DNA of 64,000 nt from Hwangdonia seohaensis (GTDB taxonomy: Bacteria; Bacteroidota; Bacteroidia; Flavobacteriales; Flavobacteriaceae), in the NCBI RefSeq assembly GCF_031932625.1, contig NZ_JAVSCK010000003.1, positions 434,001 to 498,000 of the forward strand, read 5' to 3'. The position numbers and the translations under genes were made by a program. The notes below the pieces were generated by a model. It was not told where the DNA came from, made no database searches, and saw nothing but the letters and a program-made list of their open reading frames with translations. Shown piece after piece: positions 9,340-17,890 of the stretch (the stretch's first letter is position 1; each line of letters begins with the position of its first letter).

Positions 9340-10218
9340 ATGCCATATTGGTTACATACGCTTATAATTGTCTTGGTAATTTATATTGCAATAAGTATCG
9401 CTTTGTACTATTTGCAGGATTATATGCTGTTTAAACCAGAAAAACTTCCGAAAGATTTTCAGTTTAATTACGAAAACCAGGATTTTGAAGAACACAATCT
9501 TGAAACCCGCGATGGTGCCGTAATAAATGGGATTCTTTTTAAGCCCAAAGGTAAACCCAAAGGCATTGTTTTGTACCTAAAAGGAAACTCGAAAAGTATA
9601 AAAGGTTGGGGCAAATTCGCCGTCGATTTTACACGGCATGATTACAATGTTTTAATGGTCGATTATCGCGGTTTCGGAAAGAGTACGGGCAGACGCTCAC
9701 AAAAAGCCATTAAACGCGATTTACAGGAAGTGTACAATAAAATAAAGGAGCGCACAACCGAAGATAGAATTATACTTTATGGGCGTTCGTTGGGCTCGGG
9801 TTTTGCAGCAAAATTAGCCTCAATGAACAATCCTAAAATGCTCATTTTAGACGCGCCATATTACAGTTTAACCAAGGTTACGGCACGCTATGCGCCATTT
9901 ATGCCCTTGAGTGTTTTAATAAAATACCCGTTGCCAACCTATAAATGGTTAAAATATGTGCAATGTCCCATTCACATAATCCATGGGACAAACGATACGT
10001 TGATTCCGTTTAAAACCAGTATAAAATTATCAAAGGTCAACCCTAAATTAACCAAGCTGCATTCGGTAATTGGCGGCGGTCATAAAAATTTAAACACTTT
10101 TGAATCGTACCATAAAATGATTCATAATATACTTAACCAAAAACCACTCGACATCGATTTATCAACCACAAGCATTCATGTTAAACACAGCTCGAAACCC
10201 ACGAAAACAAAAGTTTAA
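9340..10218 (+). CDS. Membrane-anchored alpha/beta hydrolase, copy 1
   Basis: This 292-aa protein has an N-terminal membrane segment (LIIVLVIYIAISIALYYL) and an alpha/beta-hydrolase domain. The nucleophile is in GRSLGSG (about S150), the acid is in HGTNDTLIP, and the His is in GGGHKNL. The usual HG oxyanion motif after the third strand is changed: LYLKGNS here against LYFHGNA in the next gene, so H is replaced by K. The C terminus is extended by a Thr/Lys-rich tail. It overlaps the paralogous downstream gene by 41 bp. The substrate is unknown. Confidence 0.85.
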   Translation: MPYWLHTLIIVLVIYIAISIALYYLQDYMLFKPEKLPKDFQFNYENQDFEEHNLETRDGAVINGILFKPKGKPKGIVLYLKGNSKSIKGWGKFAVDFTRHDYNVLMVDYRGFGKSTGRRSQKAIKRDLQEVYNKIKERTTEDRIILYGRSLGSGFAAKLASMNNPKMLILDAPYYSLTKVTARYAPFMPLSVLIKYPLPTYKWLKYVQCPIHIIHGTNDTLIPFKTSIKLSKVNPKLTKLHSVIGGGHKNLNTFESYHKMIHNILNQKPLDIDLSTTSIHVKHSSKPTKTKV

Positions 10219-10999
10219 AAAAGCAATTTTAATCCTACTAAGTATCTATATTATGGTTGGTTCTCTATTATATTTTTTACAAGAAAAAATGTTGTTTTTT
10301 CCAACCGTTTTAGAACAGGATTACGTGTTTGAGTTTTCGAAACCTTTTGAAGAGTTGTTTTTAAAAACGGATAACGATGTAGTTATAAACGCCATTCATT
10401 TTAAAACTGAAAACCCAAAAGGTGTTATTTTGTATTTCCATGGAAACGCAGGCGATTTATCGCGTTGGGGATGGATTGCTGAATATTTTGTTGAAAGGCA
10501 ATACGATGTGTTGATAATGGATTACCGAACCTACGGAAAAAGCACCGGAAAGTTAAGCGAACCAGCATTGTACAACGATGCACGGTATTGTTATGATTAT
10601 TTAAAAGCACGCTATGCGGAAAAAGACATAACACTTTACGGTAGGTCCTTAGGCACGGGAATAGCAGCGTATTTGGCATCGCAGAGCGAACCCAATCAGC
10701 TTATTTTGGAAACCCCGTATTACAGCATTACCGATGTGGCAAAAACCAGATTCCCGGTGTTGCCCGTTGAAACCTTGTTAAAATACAAGTTGCCTACACA
10801 TCAATACCTTGAGGAAGTTAGTTGCCCCATTACCATATTGCACGGAACAGATGATGTAGTAGTGCCCATTTCTTCAGCTGAAAAGCTTTTAAAATTGAAT
10901 AAAGAAAATTTGAATTTTATTTCGATTGACGGTGGTGAACATAATAATTTAATTGAGTTTGAGGCTTATCATCGGACCATAAACAAAGTGCTTCCTTAG
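10178..10999 (+). CDS. Membrane-anchored alpha/beta hydrolase, copy 2
   Basis: This 273-aa paralogue of the preceding gene has the same plan: membrane segment ILILLSIYIMVGSLLYFL, then YFHGNAGDLSRWG (intact HGN oxyanion motif), nucleophile in GRSLGTG (about S157), acid in HGTDDVVVP and His in GGEHNNL. The ATG at 10178 lies 41 bp inside the upstream gene. It is kept because the next ATG (10253) would cut the membrane anchor. Tandem duplication is the likely origin. It resembles FrsA/BEM46-like hydrolases of unknown substrate. Confidence 0.85.
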   Translation: MLNTARNPRKQKFKKAILILLSIYIMVGSLLYFLQEKMLFFPTVLEQDYVFEFSKPFEELFLKTDNDVVINAIHFKTENPKGVILYFHGNAGDLSRWGWIAEYFVERQYDVLIMDYRTYGKSTGKLSEPALYNDARYCYDYLKARYAEKDITLYGRSLGTGIAAYLASQSEPNQLILETPYYSITDVAKTRFPVLPVETLLKYKLPTHQYLEEVSCPITILHGTDDVVVPISSAEKLLKLNKENLNFISIDGGEHNNLIEFEAYHRTINKVLP

Positions 11000-11000
11000 T

Positions 11001-13055
11001 TTAATTGTTGCTAAAATAAAAGTGTAAAAGCTTGTAGATGTTTTCTTTTTTAAAGGGTTTGGATATGTAGTTATTCATGCCATTTTCCAAAGCTCTATCT
11101 ATGGCTTCTTTGGTAACATTGGCCGATAATCCAAAAATGATAACATCCTTACTAAGTTTTCTTATTTCCTTGGTGGCTTCCCATCCATCCATTACGGGCA
11201 TGTGAATGTCCATGAAAATAAGTTGGTATGTTTTTGTTTTAAATTTTTCCAAAGCCATTTTTCCATTTTTTGCAGCATCTGAATTTATGCCCAAATCTTC
11301 AAGGAATTTTTTTAGCACTATAATATTTAGATTATTATCGTCAACGATTAAAACATTTAAATCTGTAAAAGCTACATTTTTTAAATCGGCCGAAGTTAAT
11401 TGGTAGGTTTCTTTTTGCGCGATAGGAAATGTGACATCAAATTCAAAATTGGTCCCCACATCTGGAATGCTGCTTACAGATATTTCGCCACCCATCATTG
11501 AAATAAAAATTTTGCTAATGGCCAACCCAAGGCCACTGCCTTCGAACTGTTTTTTTATGCTGTTTTCAACCTGGGTAAATCGTTCAAAAATGGTATTTAT
11601 TTTGTTTTTTGGTATGCCGATGCCGGTATCTTTGATGGAAATGTTTATTTTCAGTTGGTTTGTATTAACTATGGTTTCGCTGTATGTTAGGGTTACGCCA
11701 CCGGAGTTTGTAAACTTTAGTCCATTTTTAATAATATTGCCTACGGCTTGAAGTAATTTGCTTTCGTCGCCAATAACGCTGATGTTATGGGGGTTATTGA
11801 AATTTCCTTTTAGATATAATTCCTTTTTAATGAAAAGAAACTGATTTACTTCCAACAATTCTTTTATTTTTTCCGAAGGGTTAAAACATACCTTTGCCAA
11901 CTCTATTTGTCCGGCTTCAATTTTTTCGAAGTCCAAAATATCATTCACGATGCTTAACAAATTGTTAGAAGACTTACCCATTAAATCGAGATATTCCTTG
12001 TCGGTTTCGTTTAATTTACTGCCCTTTAAAAGCTCAATAAAACCCAAAATAGCATGAAGCGGCGTGCGTATTTCATGGCTCATATTAGATAAAAACTCCG
12101 ATTTTGCTCGTGACGCTTTTTCCGCTGTTTTCCGTGATTTAATTAGTTTTTTATTGGTTTGTGAAAGCTTAAAATTTGAGTTGAGTGCAAGTTTTGTACT
12201 TTCCCTAGCTCTTAAATAAAAATAAACGAGCAAGCTTATTAAAACACAAAATATCAAGCCAACAACAAGAGATAAATTGGTAATGAATTTTCCTTGTGCT
12301 AAAATCAGTTCTTTATTTGCCGATACATGTAAAAGCCATTTTTGGTTATCTAAAACGTCTACTAAAATGCTGTCTTTATAAGTAACGTTATCTTTGGTTT
12401 TAAAATGGTTATGCGCGTTTAGTTCATAAAAAAGCGTACTTTTATCGTCCCAAAATTTTATGGTATAGCGGTTTTCTAAATTGGCAGCCAACTTATTAAA
12501 GTTTTCTTTAAAGTCCATTCCGGCAGTAATTGTACCTTGAAAACGGTCTTGAAAATAAACTGGAATATCAACCAAAAAGGCATTGCCGCCTTGTGTTAAA
12601 TTCGCCCATTGGGTTATATTAATTGAGCCGTCTAAACTATGATTAATCCATTCATCTCTGCGGTATTCAACTTTTGAAATGTCTAAATTAATCACGTTCT
12701 CATTGCCTTTTAAAGGATTGATTTTCCTTATTACCATACTGCTATCAATCCATTCCAGAAATTTATAGGATGGATTTTGCTCTATCAGCATGTTGGCGTC
12801 CTTTTCCCAGTGCTCTAGATAAGCACCGTTTGTGAATTCAATTCTGTTTTTTAGATTTTCAAGATGAACAATATCGGCTTTTACAATGCTTTTGAATTCT
12901 TTAGAAACAAGGTTTCCGGTTTGGAGTACATTTTCCTTAACTAATTTGTCATCATTTTTTTGAGCCCGATTCCATACGGCAAAAACCATTAAAGCTGTTA
13001 GTGTAAATGATGCTATGGTAAGTAGAACATTTCTGTTTTTTAGGTTTTTAAGCAT
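11001..13055 (-). CDS. Hybrid sensor histidine kinase with CHASE-like sensor and receiver
   Basis: This 684-aa protein has a first membrane segment at 9-28 and an extracytoplasmic CHASE-like domain (about 60-240: NPSYKFLEWIDSSMVIRKI, PLKGNENVINLDI). A second membrane segment lies at about 258-282. HisKA follows with FLSNMSHEIRTPLH (phospho-His about H327). HATPase follows with N box NIIKNGLKF, DTGIGIP and GSGLGLAI. A C-terminal receiver has LIVDDN and phospho-Asp in LIFMDIHMP (about D616). There is no HPt domain, so a separate phosphotransfer partner is expected. It is convergent with the hydrolase pair, and no response regulator gene is adjacent. The ligand is unknown. Confidence 0.93.
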   Translation of the reverse strand: MLKNLKNRNVLLTIASFTLTALMVFAVWNRAQKNDDKLVKENVLQTGNLVSKEFKSIVKADIVHLENLKNRIEFTNGAYLEHWEKDANMLIEQNPSYKFLEWIDSSMVIRKINPLKGNENVINLDISKVEYRRDEWINHSLDGSINITQWANLTQGGNAFLVDIPVYFQDRFQGTITAGMDFKENFNKLAANLENRYTIKFWDDKSTLFYELNAHNHFKTKDNVTYKDSILVDVLDNQKWLLHVSANKELILAQGKFITNLSLVVGLIFCVLISLLVYFYLRARESTKLALNSNFKLSQTNKKLIKSRKTAEKASRAKSEFLSNMSHEIRTPLHAILGFIELLKGSKLNETDKEYLDLMGKSSNNLLSIVNDILDFEKIEAGQIELAKVCFNPSEKIKELLEVNQFLFIKKELYLKGNFNNPHNISVIGDESKLLQAVGNIIKNGLKFTNSGGVTLTYSETIVNTNQLKINISIKDTGIGIPKNKINTIFERFTQVENSIKKQFEGSGLGLAISKIFISMMGGEISVSSIPDVGTNFEFDVTFPIAQKETYQLTSADLKNVAFTDLNVLIVDDNNLNIIVLKKFLEDLGINSDAAKNGKMALEKFKTKTYQLIFMDIHMPVMDGWEATKEIRKLSKDVIIFGLSANVTKEAIDRALENGMNNYISKPFKKENIYKLLHFYFSNN

Positions 13056-13329
13056 TGCTTTATTAGTTTGGGGCTAATGTGAGAGCAGTTTTTAAGCCAA
13101 TTTTGATGATTGTAAAAATAGAATTTTTAAAATGATTGTAACGGTTAATTTAAGGGGGCAAAACTATAAATAATATTTAAAACTATCAATTAAAGTTTTA
13201 GATTTATAAACTGTTGGAGCCGGCAATATAAGTGTTTAATGTTTTTATGGCTATTGAATGTAGAAATAATGGACATTTAATTCGCTATGAACGGATTGCT
13301 TACAAATAAAAAAAACTTCAACAAATATT

Positions 13330-14634
13330 TTATTGTTTAAAAACCTTGCCGTCTTTCATTACAAAAGTAACATGCAATAGAGTAGAAATGTTTGTTAACG
13401 GATTTTCGTCCACGGCAATAATATCTGCTATTTTTCCGGAGGAAATCGTTCCCAGTTTATCAGACATTCCCAATAATTCTGAAGCCGTAATGGTTGCCGA
13501 TTTTATGGCTTCATTTTCATCCATTCCGTATTTGACCATAAGTTCAAATTCCCTGGCATTGGTTCCGTGAACACTAACGCCGGAATCTGTTCCAAAAGCA
13601 ATTTTTACGTTTCCTTTTAAAGCTCTTTTAAAGGACGCCTTGACAACGGGACCGACTTGACGAATTTTATCTGCAATGGCAGGTGGGATATTTTTGTTAA
13701 CCTTTAACTCTTCGGAAACCGAAACACCTGCCAACAAAGTGGGCACTAAATATGCACCTGTTTTATTGAATAATGCTACGGATTCATCATTTAAATAAGA
13801 CCCGTGTTCAATAGAGTTTACGCCAGCTTTTAAAGCGGCATTAATACCATTTGCTTCATGGGCGTGCGCTGCTACTTTTCTGCCCAAACCATGAGCGGTT
13901 TCTACAATGGCGACCAATTCCTCATCGGTAAGTTGCTGTCCAACACCTGCTGCAGTATTGCTTAAAACGCCTCCTGTAGCCGTAATTTTAATAACATCGG
14001 CACCTTGTTTTACAAGTTCTCTAACGGCTCTTCGGCAATCGTCGGCACCATCGCAAACACCAACCCGTTTTTCAAAAGCATTTAAAATTTCAGGCCTGTA
14101 ACCATGCGCATCGCCGTGTCCACCCGTAGCGGAAACCGCGCCTGTTGCAGCAATAATTCTCGGGCCATGAATGTCGCCTCTGGCTATCGACCTTTTAATG
14201 GAGTTTATAAGCTGATAATCGGCACCTAAATTTCTAACGGTTGTAAAACCGGCCATAAGCGTTTTGTTAAGAAAGGGAATAGACCGAAAGGCAAAATCCT
14301 CATCATTAAGCGTTGTCCATTCATGTGGATTGCTGTTGGGGTTTCGCTCTTGCGTAATGTGCGTATGTAAATCGATAAAACCAGGTAATACGAACTTGTT
14401 TTTTAAATCGATAATACTCACGGTTGAATCGGGTAACTTTAAATCCGATGCGCCGATAAAACCATCTCTAACGTTTTTAATGATACCGTTTTCAACAATA
14501 ATGCTTTTATTGGTTTCGGACTTGCTTCCAGGGTTTGCCAATAGGGTGCCGGCATGAATAATGGTTGTGTTTTGTGCATGGGTCAATAAAGAAAAACACA
14601 GCGATAGAGTTAAGCATAGTATGAGCTTTTTCAT
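13330..14634 (-). CDS. Secreted amidohydrolase (prolidase-like imidodipeptidase family)
   Basis: This 434-aa protein has a signal peptide (MKKLILCLTLSLCFSLLTHAQ), so it is periplasmic or exported. The metal-dependent amidohydrolase pattern is complete. HTH is at about 90-92 (GFIDLHTHI), a candidate carboxylated Lys lies in GADVIKITATGG, and metal His residues lie in AAHAHE and SIEHGSYL. The Asp is in AFGTDSGV. GKIADIIAVDENPL near the end is the usual terminal strand. Close relatives annotated as Xaa-Pro dipeptidases hydrolyse dipeptides. The substrate here is inferred only. It is monocistronic. Confidence 0.88.
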   Translation of the reverse strand: MKKLILCLTLSLCFSLLTHAQNTTIIHAGTLLANPGSKSETNKSIIVENGIIKNVRDGFIGASDLKLPDSTVSIIDLKNKFVLPGFIDLHTHITQERNPNSNPHEWTTLNDEDFAFRSIPFLNKTLMAGFTTVRNLGADYQLINSIKRSIARGDIHGPRIIAATGAVSATGGHGDAHGYRPEILNAFEKRVGVCDGADDCRRAVRELVKQGADVIKITATGGVLSNTAAGVGQQLTDEELVAIVETAHGLGRKVAAHAHEANGINAALKAGVNSIEHGSYLNDESVALFNKTGAYLVPTLLAGVSVSEELKVNKNIPPAIADKIRQVGPVVKASFKRALKGNVKIAFGTDSGVSVHGTNAREFELMVKYGMDENEAIKSATITASELLGMSDKLGTISSGKIADIIAVDENPLTNISTLLHVTFVMKDGKVFKQ

Positions 14635-14852
14635 TGAAGTTTTATATTAGTTTCGATGGCTATTAAAAAACGAATAATTCCCCTAAAGATAGTTTTTTTA
14701 TTGTTTTCACCAAAAGTTAACGACACCGCAACTCTTAAAATTTTAACAAGTTATTACCCAGTTCTTAAAGAAAGCATAAAACTGAAGTTTTGAGCGTTAA
14801 ACATTTCTAAATAAGCATGATTTTTTAAGTTATTTGTCGTCAATTTGTGCCG

Positions 14853-14940
14853 AGGTTAGTTAGTAATACTTCATATTAAAAAGGTTAGTTAAGTTTAGTT
14901 AGTTAAAAAGCCCGTAATTGAAAAATTACGGGCTTTTTTT
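14853..14940 (+). ncRNA. Candidate small transcript ending in a strong terminator
   Basis: The 334-bp gap before lysS contains no gene, yet on the + strand it holds a near-consensus -7 element (TCAATTTG, 14840-14847). Then come two GGTTAGTTA-type stretches (14854-14863 and 14883-14905) and the terminator at 14905-14940 with a 7-T tract on the + strand. No + strand gene feeds this terminator. A short RNA of about 88 nt is possible. Equally, the hairpin may only serve lysS on the other strand. Confidence 0.3.
14905..14940. terminator. Intrinsic terminator downstream of lysS
   Basis: A 15-bp stem (AAAAAGCCCGTAATT / AATTACGGGCTTTTT) is closed by a very short loop. T tracts are 7 on the + strand and 5 or more on the minus strand. 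It lies about 30 bp past the lysS stop codon. Confidence 0.85.
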
Positions 14941-14968
14941 ATTTTATAAAATCTTGTAAAAAGGAACG

Positions 14969-16660
14969 CTAAACGAGCTCAACAAACAAACCATCATCTG
15001 TTTTTTCAACTTTAGCCAGCTTGTTTTTAGTCAATTCCTTAATGGTTTTGTCCCATTTTTTATTCGATAAACCCGACTGTGTTTTTAAATCGTTTAAATC
15101 CAAAGTCTCTGCTTTTTTGAGTATTTCTAGAACAGCTTTCCCATCATCGCTTAGGGCAACCGCTTTTTTCTCTGGTCGCATTTGCGGAAAGAATAAAACC
15201 TCTTGTATCGATTGGTTATTGGTTAAAAACATAATCAATCTATCCATGCCAATGCCCATGCCCGATGTTGGAGGCATGCCATATTCTAAAGCGCGTAAAA
15301 AGTCGTGATCTATAAATTCGGTGGCTTCGTCATCGCCTTTTGCGGCAAGTTTTAATTGGTGCTCAAAACGCTCGCGTTGGTCTATAGGGTCGTTCAGTTC
15401 TGAATAAGCATTGGCAATTTCCTTACCGCAAACCATCAGTTCAAAACGCTCTGTTAATTCAGGATTGTCGCGGTGCTCCTTACACAACGGACTCATTTCT
15501 TTTGGATAATCCGTAATAAAGGTAGGCTGTATGTAGTTGCCTTCGCATTTTTCGCCAAATATCTCATCAATAAGCTTGCCTTTGCCCATGGTGTCATCAA
15601 CTTCAACACCTAGGTCTTTTGCAGCTTGTCTTATCTCGCTTTCCGTTTTTCCGGTAATATCAAACCCTGTGAAATGTTTTATGGAATCGGCCATTGTTAC
15701 TCGGGCATACGGAGCCTTAAAATCTATTTCGTGGTTACCAAAAGTGGCTTTTGTAGTACCGTTTACGGCAACGGCACAGTGTTCCAACAAACGCTCGCAA
15801 AAGGCCATCATCCAATTGTAGTCTTTATAAGCCACATAAATTTCCATGGCAGTAAACTCAGGGTTGTGGGTTCTGTCCATGCCTTCGTTTCTAAAGTTTT
15901 TAGAAAACTCGTAAACCCCATCAAAACCACCAACAATCAAACGTTTTAAATATAATTCGTTCGCAATTCGCATATACAAAGGCACATCCAAAGCGTTGTG
16001 GTGAGTTACAAACGGACGTGCCGCAGCACCACCGGGAATAGGCTGTAAAATAGGCGTTTCCACCTCAAAATAGCCAGCGTCGTTAAAAAAGTTACGCATG
16101 GCATTAAATAGTTTGGTGCGTTTTACAAATACGTTTTTTACATGCGGGTTCACCACTAAATCGGCATAGCGCTGTCTGTAACGTTGCTCTGGGTCGGTAA
16201 AGGCATCGTAAATTTTTCCATCTTTTTCTTTGGGTAACGGCAGGGGTTTTAAAGCTTTACTTAATAGCGTAAAATCTTTAACTTTCACCGTTTTTTCACC
16301 AACTTGAGTGGTAAACAATATACCTTCAATGCCAACAAAATCGCCAAAATCCAAAAGCTTTTTAAACACCTCGTTGTATTTTGTTTTGTCTTCGCCCGGG
16401 CAAATTTCGTCCCTGTTAAAATACACTTGTATCTTGCCTTCAGCATCTTGTAACTGCGCAAAACTCGCTTTGCCCTGTACTTTTATAAGCATCAATCTTC
16501 CGGCAATAATTACTTTTTTGCCTTCCTCAAATTCAGCCTTTACCTGTTTTGAGGTATGGTTTACGGGATACAAATCCGCTGGAAACGGATTAATGCCCAT
16601 TTCACGTAATTTTGCTAACTTTTCTCTTCGTACAAGTTCTTGCTCTGATAATTGCGACAT
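14969..16660 (-). CDS. lysS: Lysyl-tRNA synthetase, class II, with C-terminal extension
   Basis: LysS charges tRNA-Lys. The protein is 563 aa: an N-terminal OB-fold anticodon-binding domain (about 60-150; VIIAGRLMLIKVQGKASF), then a class II catalytic core with motif 2 (FSKNFRNEGMDRTHNPEFT) and motif 3 (GMGIGMDRLIMFL). After the usual end (FFPQMRPE) there is an extra segment of about 60 residues with a winged-helix look (LEILKKAETLDLNDLKTQSG, SNKKWDKTIKELTKN). Standard bacterial LysS is near 500 aa, so this is an added domain. I recall similar extensions in flavobacterial LysS. An exact -7 box lies upstream at 16693-16700. Confidence 0.96.
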   Translation of the reverse strand: MSQLSEQELVRREKLAKLREMGINPFPADLYPVNHTSKQVKAEFEEGKKVIIAGRLMLIKVQGKASFAQLQDAEGKIQVYFNRDEICPGEDKTKYNEVFKKLLDFGDFVGIEGILFTTQVGEKTVKVKDFTLLSKALKPLPLPKEKDGKIYDAFTDPEQRYRQRYADLVVNPHVKNVFVKRTKLFNAMRNFFNDAGYFEVETPILQPIPGGAAARPFVTHHNALDVPLYMRIANELYLKRLIVGGFDGVYEFSKNFRNEGMDRTHNPEFTAMEIYVAYKDYNWMMAFCERLLEHCAVAVNGTTKATFGNHEIDFKAPYARVTMADSIKHFTGFDITGKTESEIRQAAKDLGVEVDDTMGKGKLIDEIFGEKCEGNYIQPTFITDYPKEMSPLCKEHRDNPELTERFELMVCGKEIANAYSELNDPIDQRERFEHQLKLAAKGDDEATEFIDHDFLRALEYGMPPTSGMGIGMDRLIMFLTNNQSIQEVLFFPQMRPEKKAVALSDDGKAVLEILKKAETLDLNDLKTQSGLSNKKWDKTIKELTKNKLAKVEKTDDGLFVELV

Positions 16661-16692
16661 ATTATAATTGCTGTGTGTAAATTTTTAATGCG

Positions 16693-16700
16693 CAAAGATA
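16693..16700 (-). promoter_or_regulatory. -7 promoter element of lysS
   Basis: On the minus strand this reads TATCTTTG, an exact match to the Bacteroidota TAnnTTTG -7 consensus. It lies 32 bp before the lysS ATG. No convincing -33 TTG was seen. Confidence 0.65.
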
Positions 16701-16729
16701 CTATTAAAACCGCTCTTTTAAAATTAATT

Positions 16730-16842
16730 TTTTGGGCGTTACCACAACCCTTCGGCTGCGCTCAGGGCAAGTGGTCGGGCTATCCGCTACAATCTTTTTA
16801 CTCGTGCCTCACAAAAAGGATTTTCACTACTATCCCTAACGC
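16730..16842 (-). repeat. Dispersed GCGTTAGGG...CGCCCAAA element, copy B
   Basis: Read on the minus strand it opens with GCGTTAGGGATA, passes through AAAAAGATTGTAGCGGATAG, and ends in CCCGACCACTTGCCCTGAG, then GGTAACGCCCAAAAAA. Its last 50 or so bases differ from copy C by only a few bases. It sits between lysS and the YqaE gene, upstream of lysS on the lysS coding strand. A CTGAACGTAGTCGAAG piece flanks it at 16855. Confidence 0.8.
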
Positions 16843-16884
16843 AGAAAGCATGCACTGAACGTAGTCGAAGTGTAACAAAAAACA

Positions 16885-16892
16885 TACTTTTG
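16885..16892 (+). promoter_or_regulatory. -7 promoter element of the YqaE-like gene
   Basis: TACTTTTG matches TAnnTTTG exactly, 36 bp before the ATG at 16929. This gives a short leader of about 30 nt. Confidence 0.6.
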
Positions 16893-16928
16893 CGTCAAAT
16901 AGGTAAATCATCAATTAAAAAAAATCAA

Positions 16929-17087
16929 ATGAGTTTCTGGAGAGTTTTACTGTCTATTATTTGTCCGCCTTTAGCCGTTTTAGATAAAGGTTGTGGCTCT
17001 ATTTTAATCACTTTTTTACTATGGCTTTGCGGCTGGGTTCCGGGCGTTATCGCAGCATTGGTTATTGTTAATAATCCGAACAGATAA
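16929..17087 (+). CDS. YqaE/Pmp3 family small membrane protein
   Basis: This 52-aa protein has two membrane helices: SFWRVLLSIICPPLAVLDKGCG and SILITFLLWLCGWVPGVIAALVIV. The CPPLAV motif and the WxPGxIxAL pattern are the family signature. Members are stress-induced membrane peptides (Pmp3 in yeast, YqaE in bacteria) thought to influence membrane potential or packing. The ATG at 16929 is favoured over any upstream start, because it gives the conserved N terminus and follows an exact -7 element at normal distance. Confidence 0.92.
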   Translation: MSFWRVLLSIICPPLAVLDKGCGSILITFLLWLCGWVPGVIAALVIVNNPNR

Positions 17088-17092
17088 AAGTT

Positions 17093-17100
17093 TATCTTTG
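17093..17100 (+). promoter_or_regulatory. -7 promoter element of the lipoprotein-lipB unit
   Basis: TATCTTTG matches TAnnTTTG exactly, 29 bp before the ATG at 17130. It would drive the lipoprotein gene and probably lipB. Confidence 0.65.
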
Positions 17101-17129
17101 CAGTCTATCAACCTATTTAAAATTTAAAA

Positions 17130-17888
17130 ATGAATAAATTTTATGTTGTGGCTGCATGCCTTATCACGTTGTTTTTTACCAGTTGCCAATTTTCAGAAAA
17201 TATTTATTTTAATGAAGATGGTTCTGGTAAAATGGAATTTAGCTTTGATGCATCGGAAATTATGCAAATGGCAGGAGATACAATGAGCGAAAGTACTAGT
17301 GAAAAGGATATGGATTCTACATTTACTTTCAAAGAAATATTTGACCAGAAAAGGGATAGTATTTCAACATTATCTGTTGAAGAACAAGAAAAATTAAAAG
17401 CCTTAGAACCTTTTTCGGTACATATGTTAGTTAGTGAAAAAGAAAAGAAAATGAATTTTGAAATTTTTACAAATTTTAAAAGCGCGAATGAATTACAAGA
17501 TATGTTTATGGCATTAAACGCAGTAAGTAATTTAAAAGGAAAAGAAGCGGCTAAAGTTAACGATCCTACTAATCCTTTTTCGTCAATGATGAATGGAGGT
17601 AATTCAAATTTGAGTTATTCTTTTAACAATGGCATTTTTAAACGTACGGTAAAAATAGTAGATAAGGAAGTACAAAAGCAAATAACAGATAGTTTAGGTA
17701 ATGCGGCTATGATGTTTACTAATTCCAAATATAAGCTTAAATATCATTTTCCTAAAAAAATTAAGTCTGTATCAAATGAAAATGCGCTATTTAGTGCAGA
17801 TGGAAAAACCGTAACCATTGAGTATGGCTTAATGGAATATATAACGGACCCTGAAATAATGAATTTAGAAATTTTATTAGAAGATTAA
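17130..17888 (+). CDS. Lipoprotein of unknown function
   Basis: This 252-aa protein has a lipoprotein signal peptide (lipobox FFTSC at about residues 15-19), so it is anchored in an envelope membrane. The mature part is rich in beta strands and charged residues (IYFNEDGSGKMEFSFDASEI). I recognise no catalytic motif or named family. It ends 2 bp before the lipB start, so the two are cotranscribed. Whether it has anything to do with lipoate metabolism is unknown. Confidence 0.7.
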   Translation: MNKFYVVAACLITLFFTSCQFSENIYFNEDGSGKMEFSFDASEIMQMAGDTMSESTSEKDMDSTFTFKEIFDQKRDSISTLSVEEQEKLKALEPFSVHMLVSEKEKKMNFEIFTNFKSANELQDMFMALNAVSNLKGKEAAKVNDPTNPFSSMMNGGNSNLSYSFNNGIFKRTVKIVDKEVQKQITDSLGNAAMMFTNSKYKLKYHFPKKIKSVSNENALFSADGKTVTIEYGLMEYITDPEIMNLEILLED

Positions 17889-17890
17889 GT

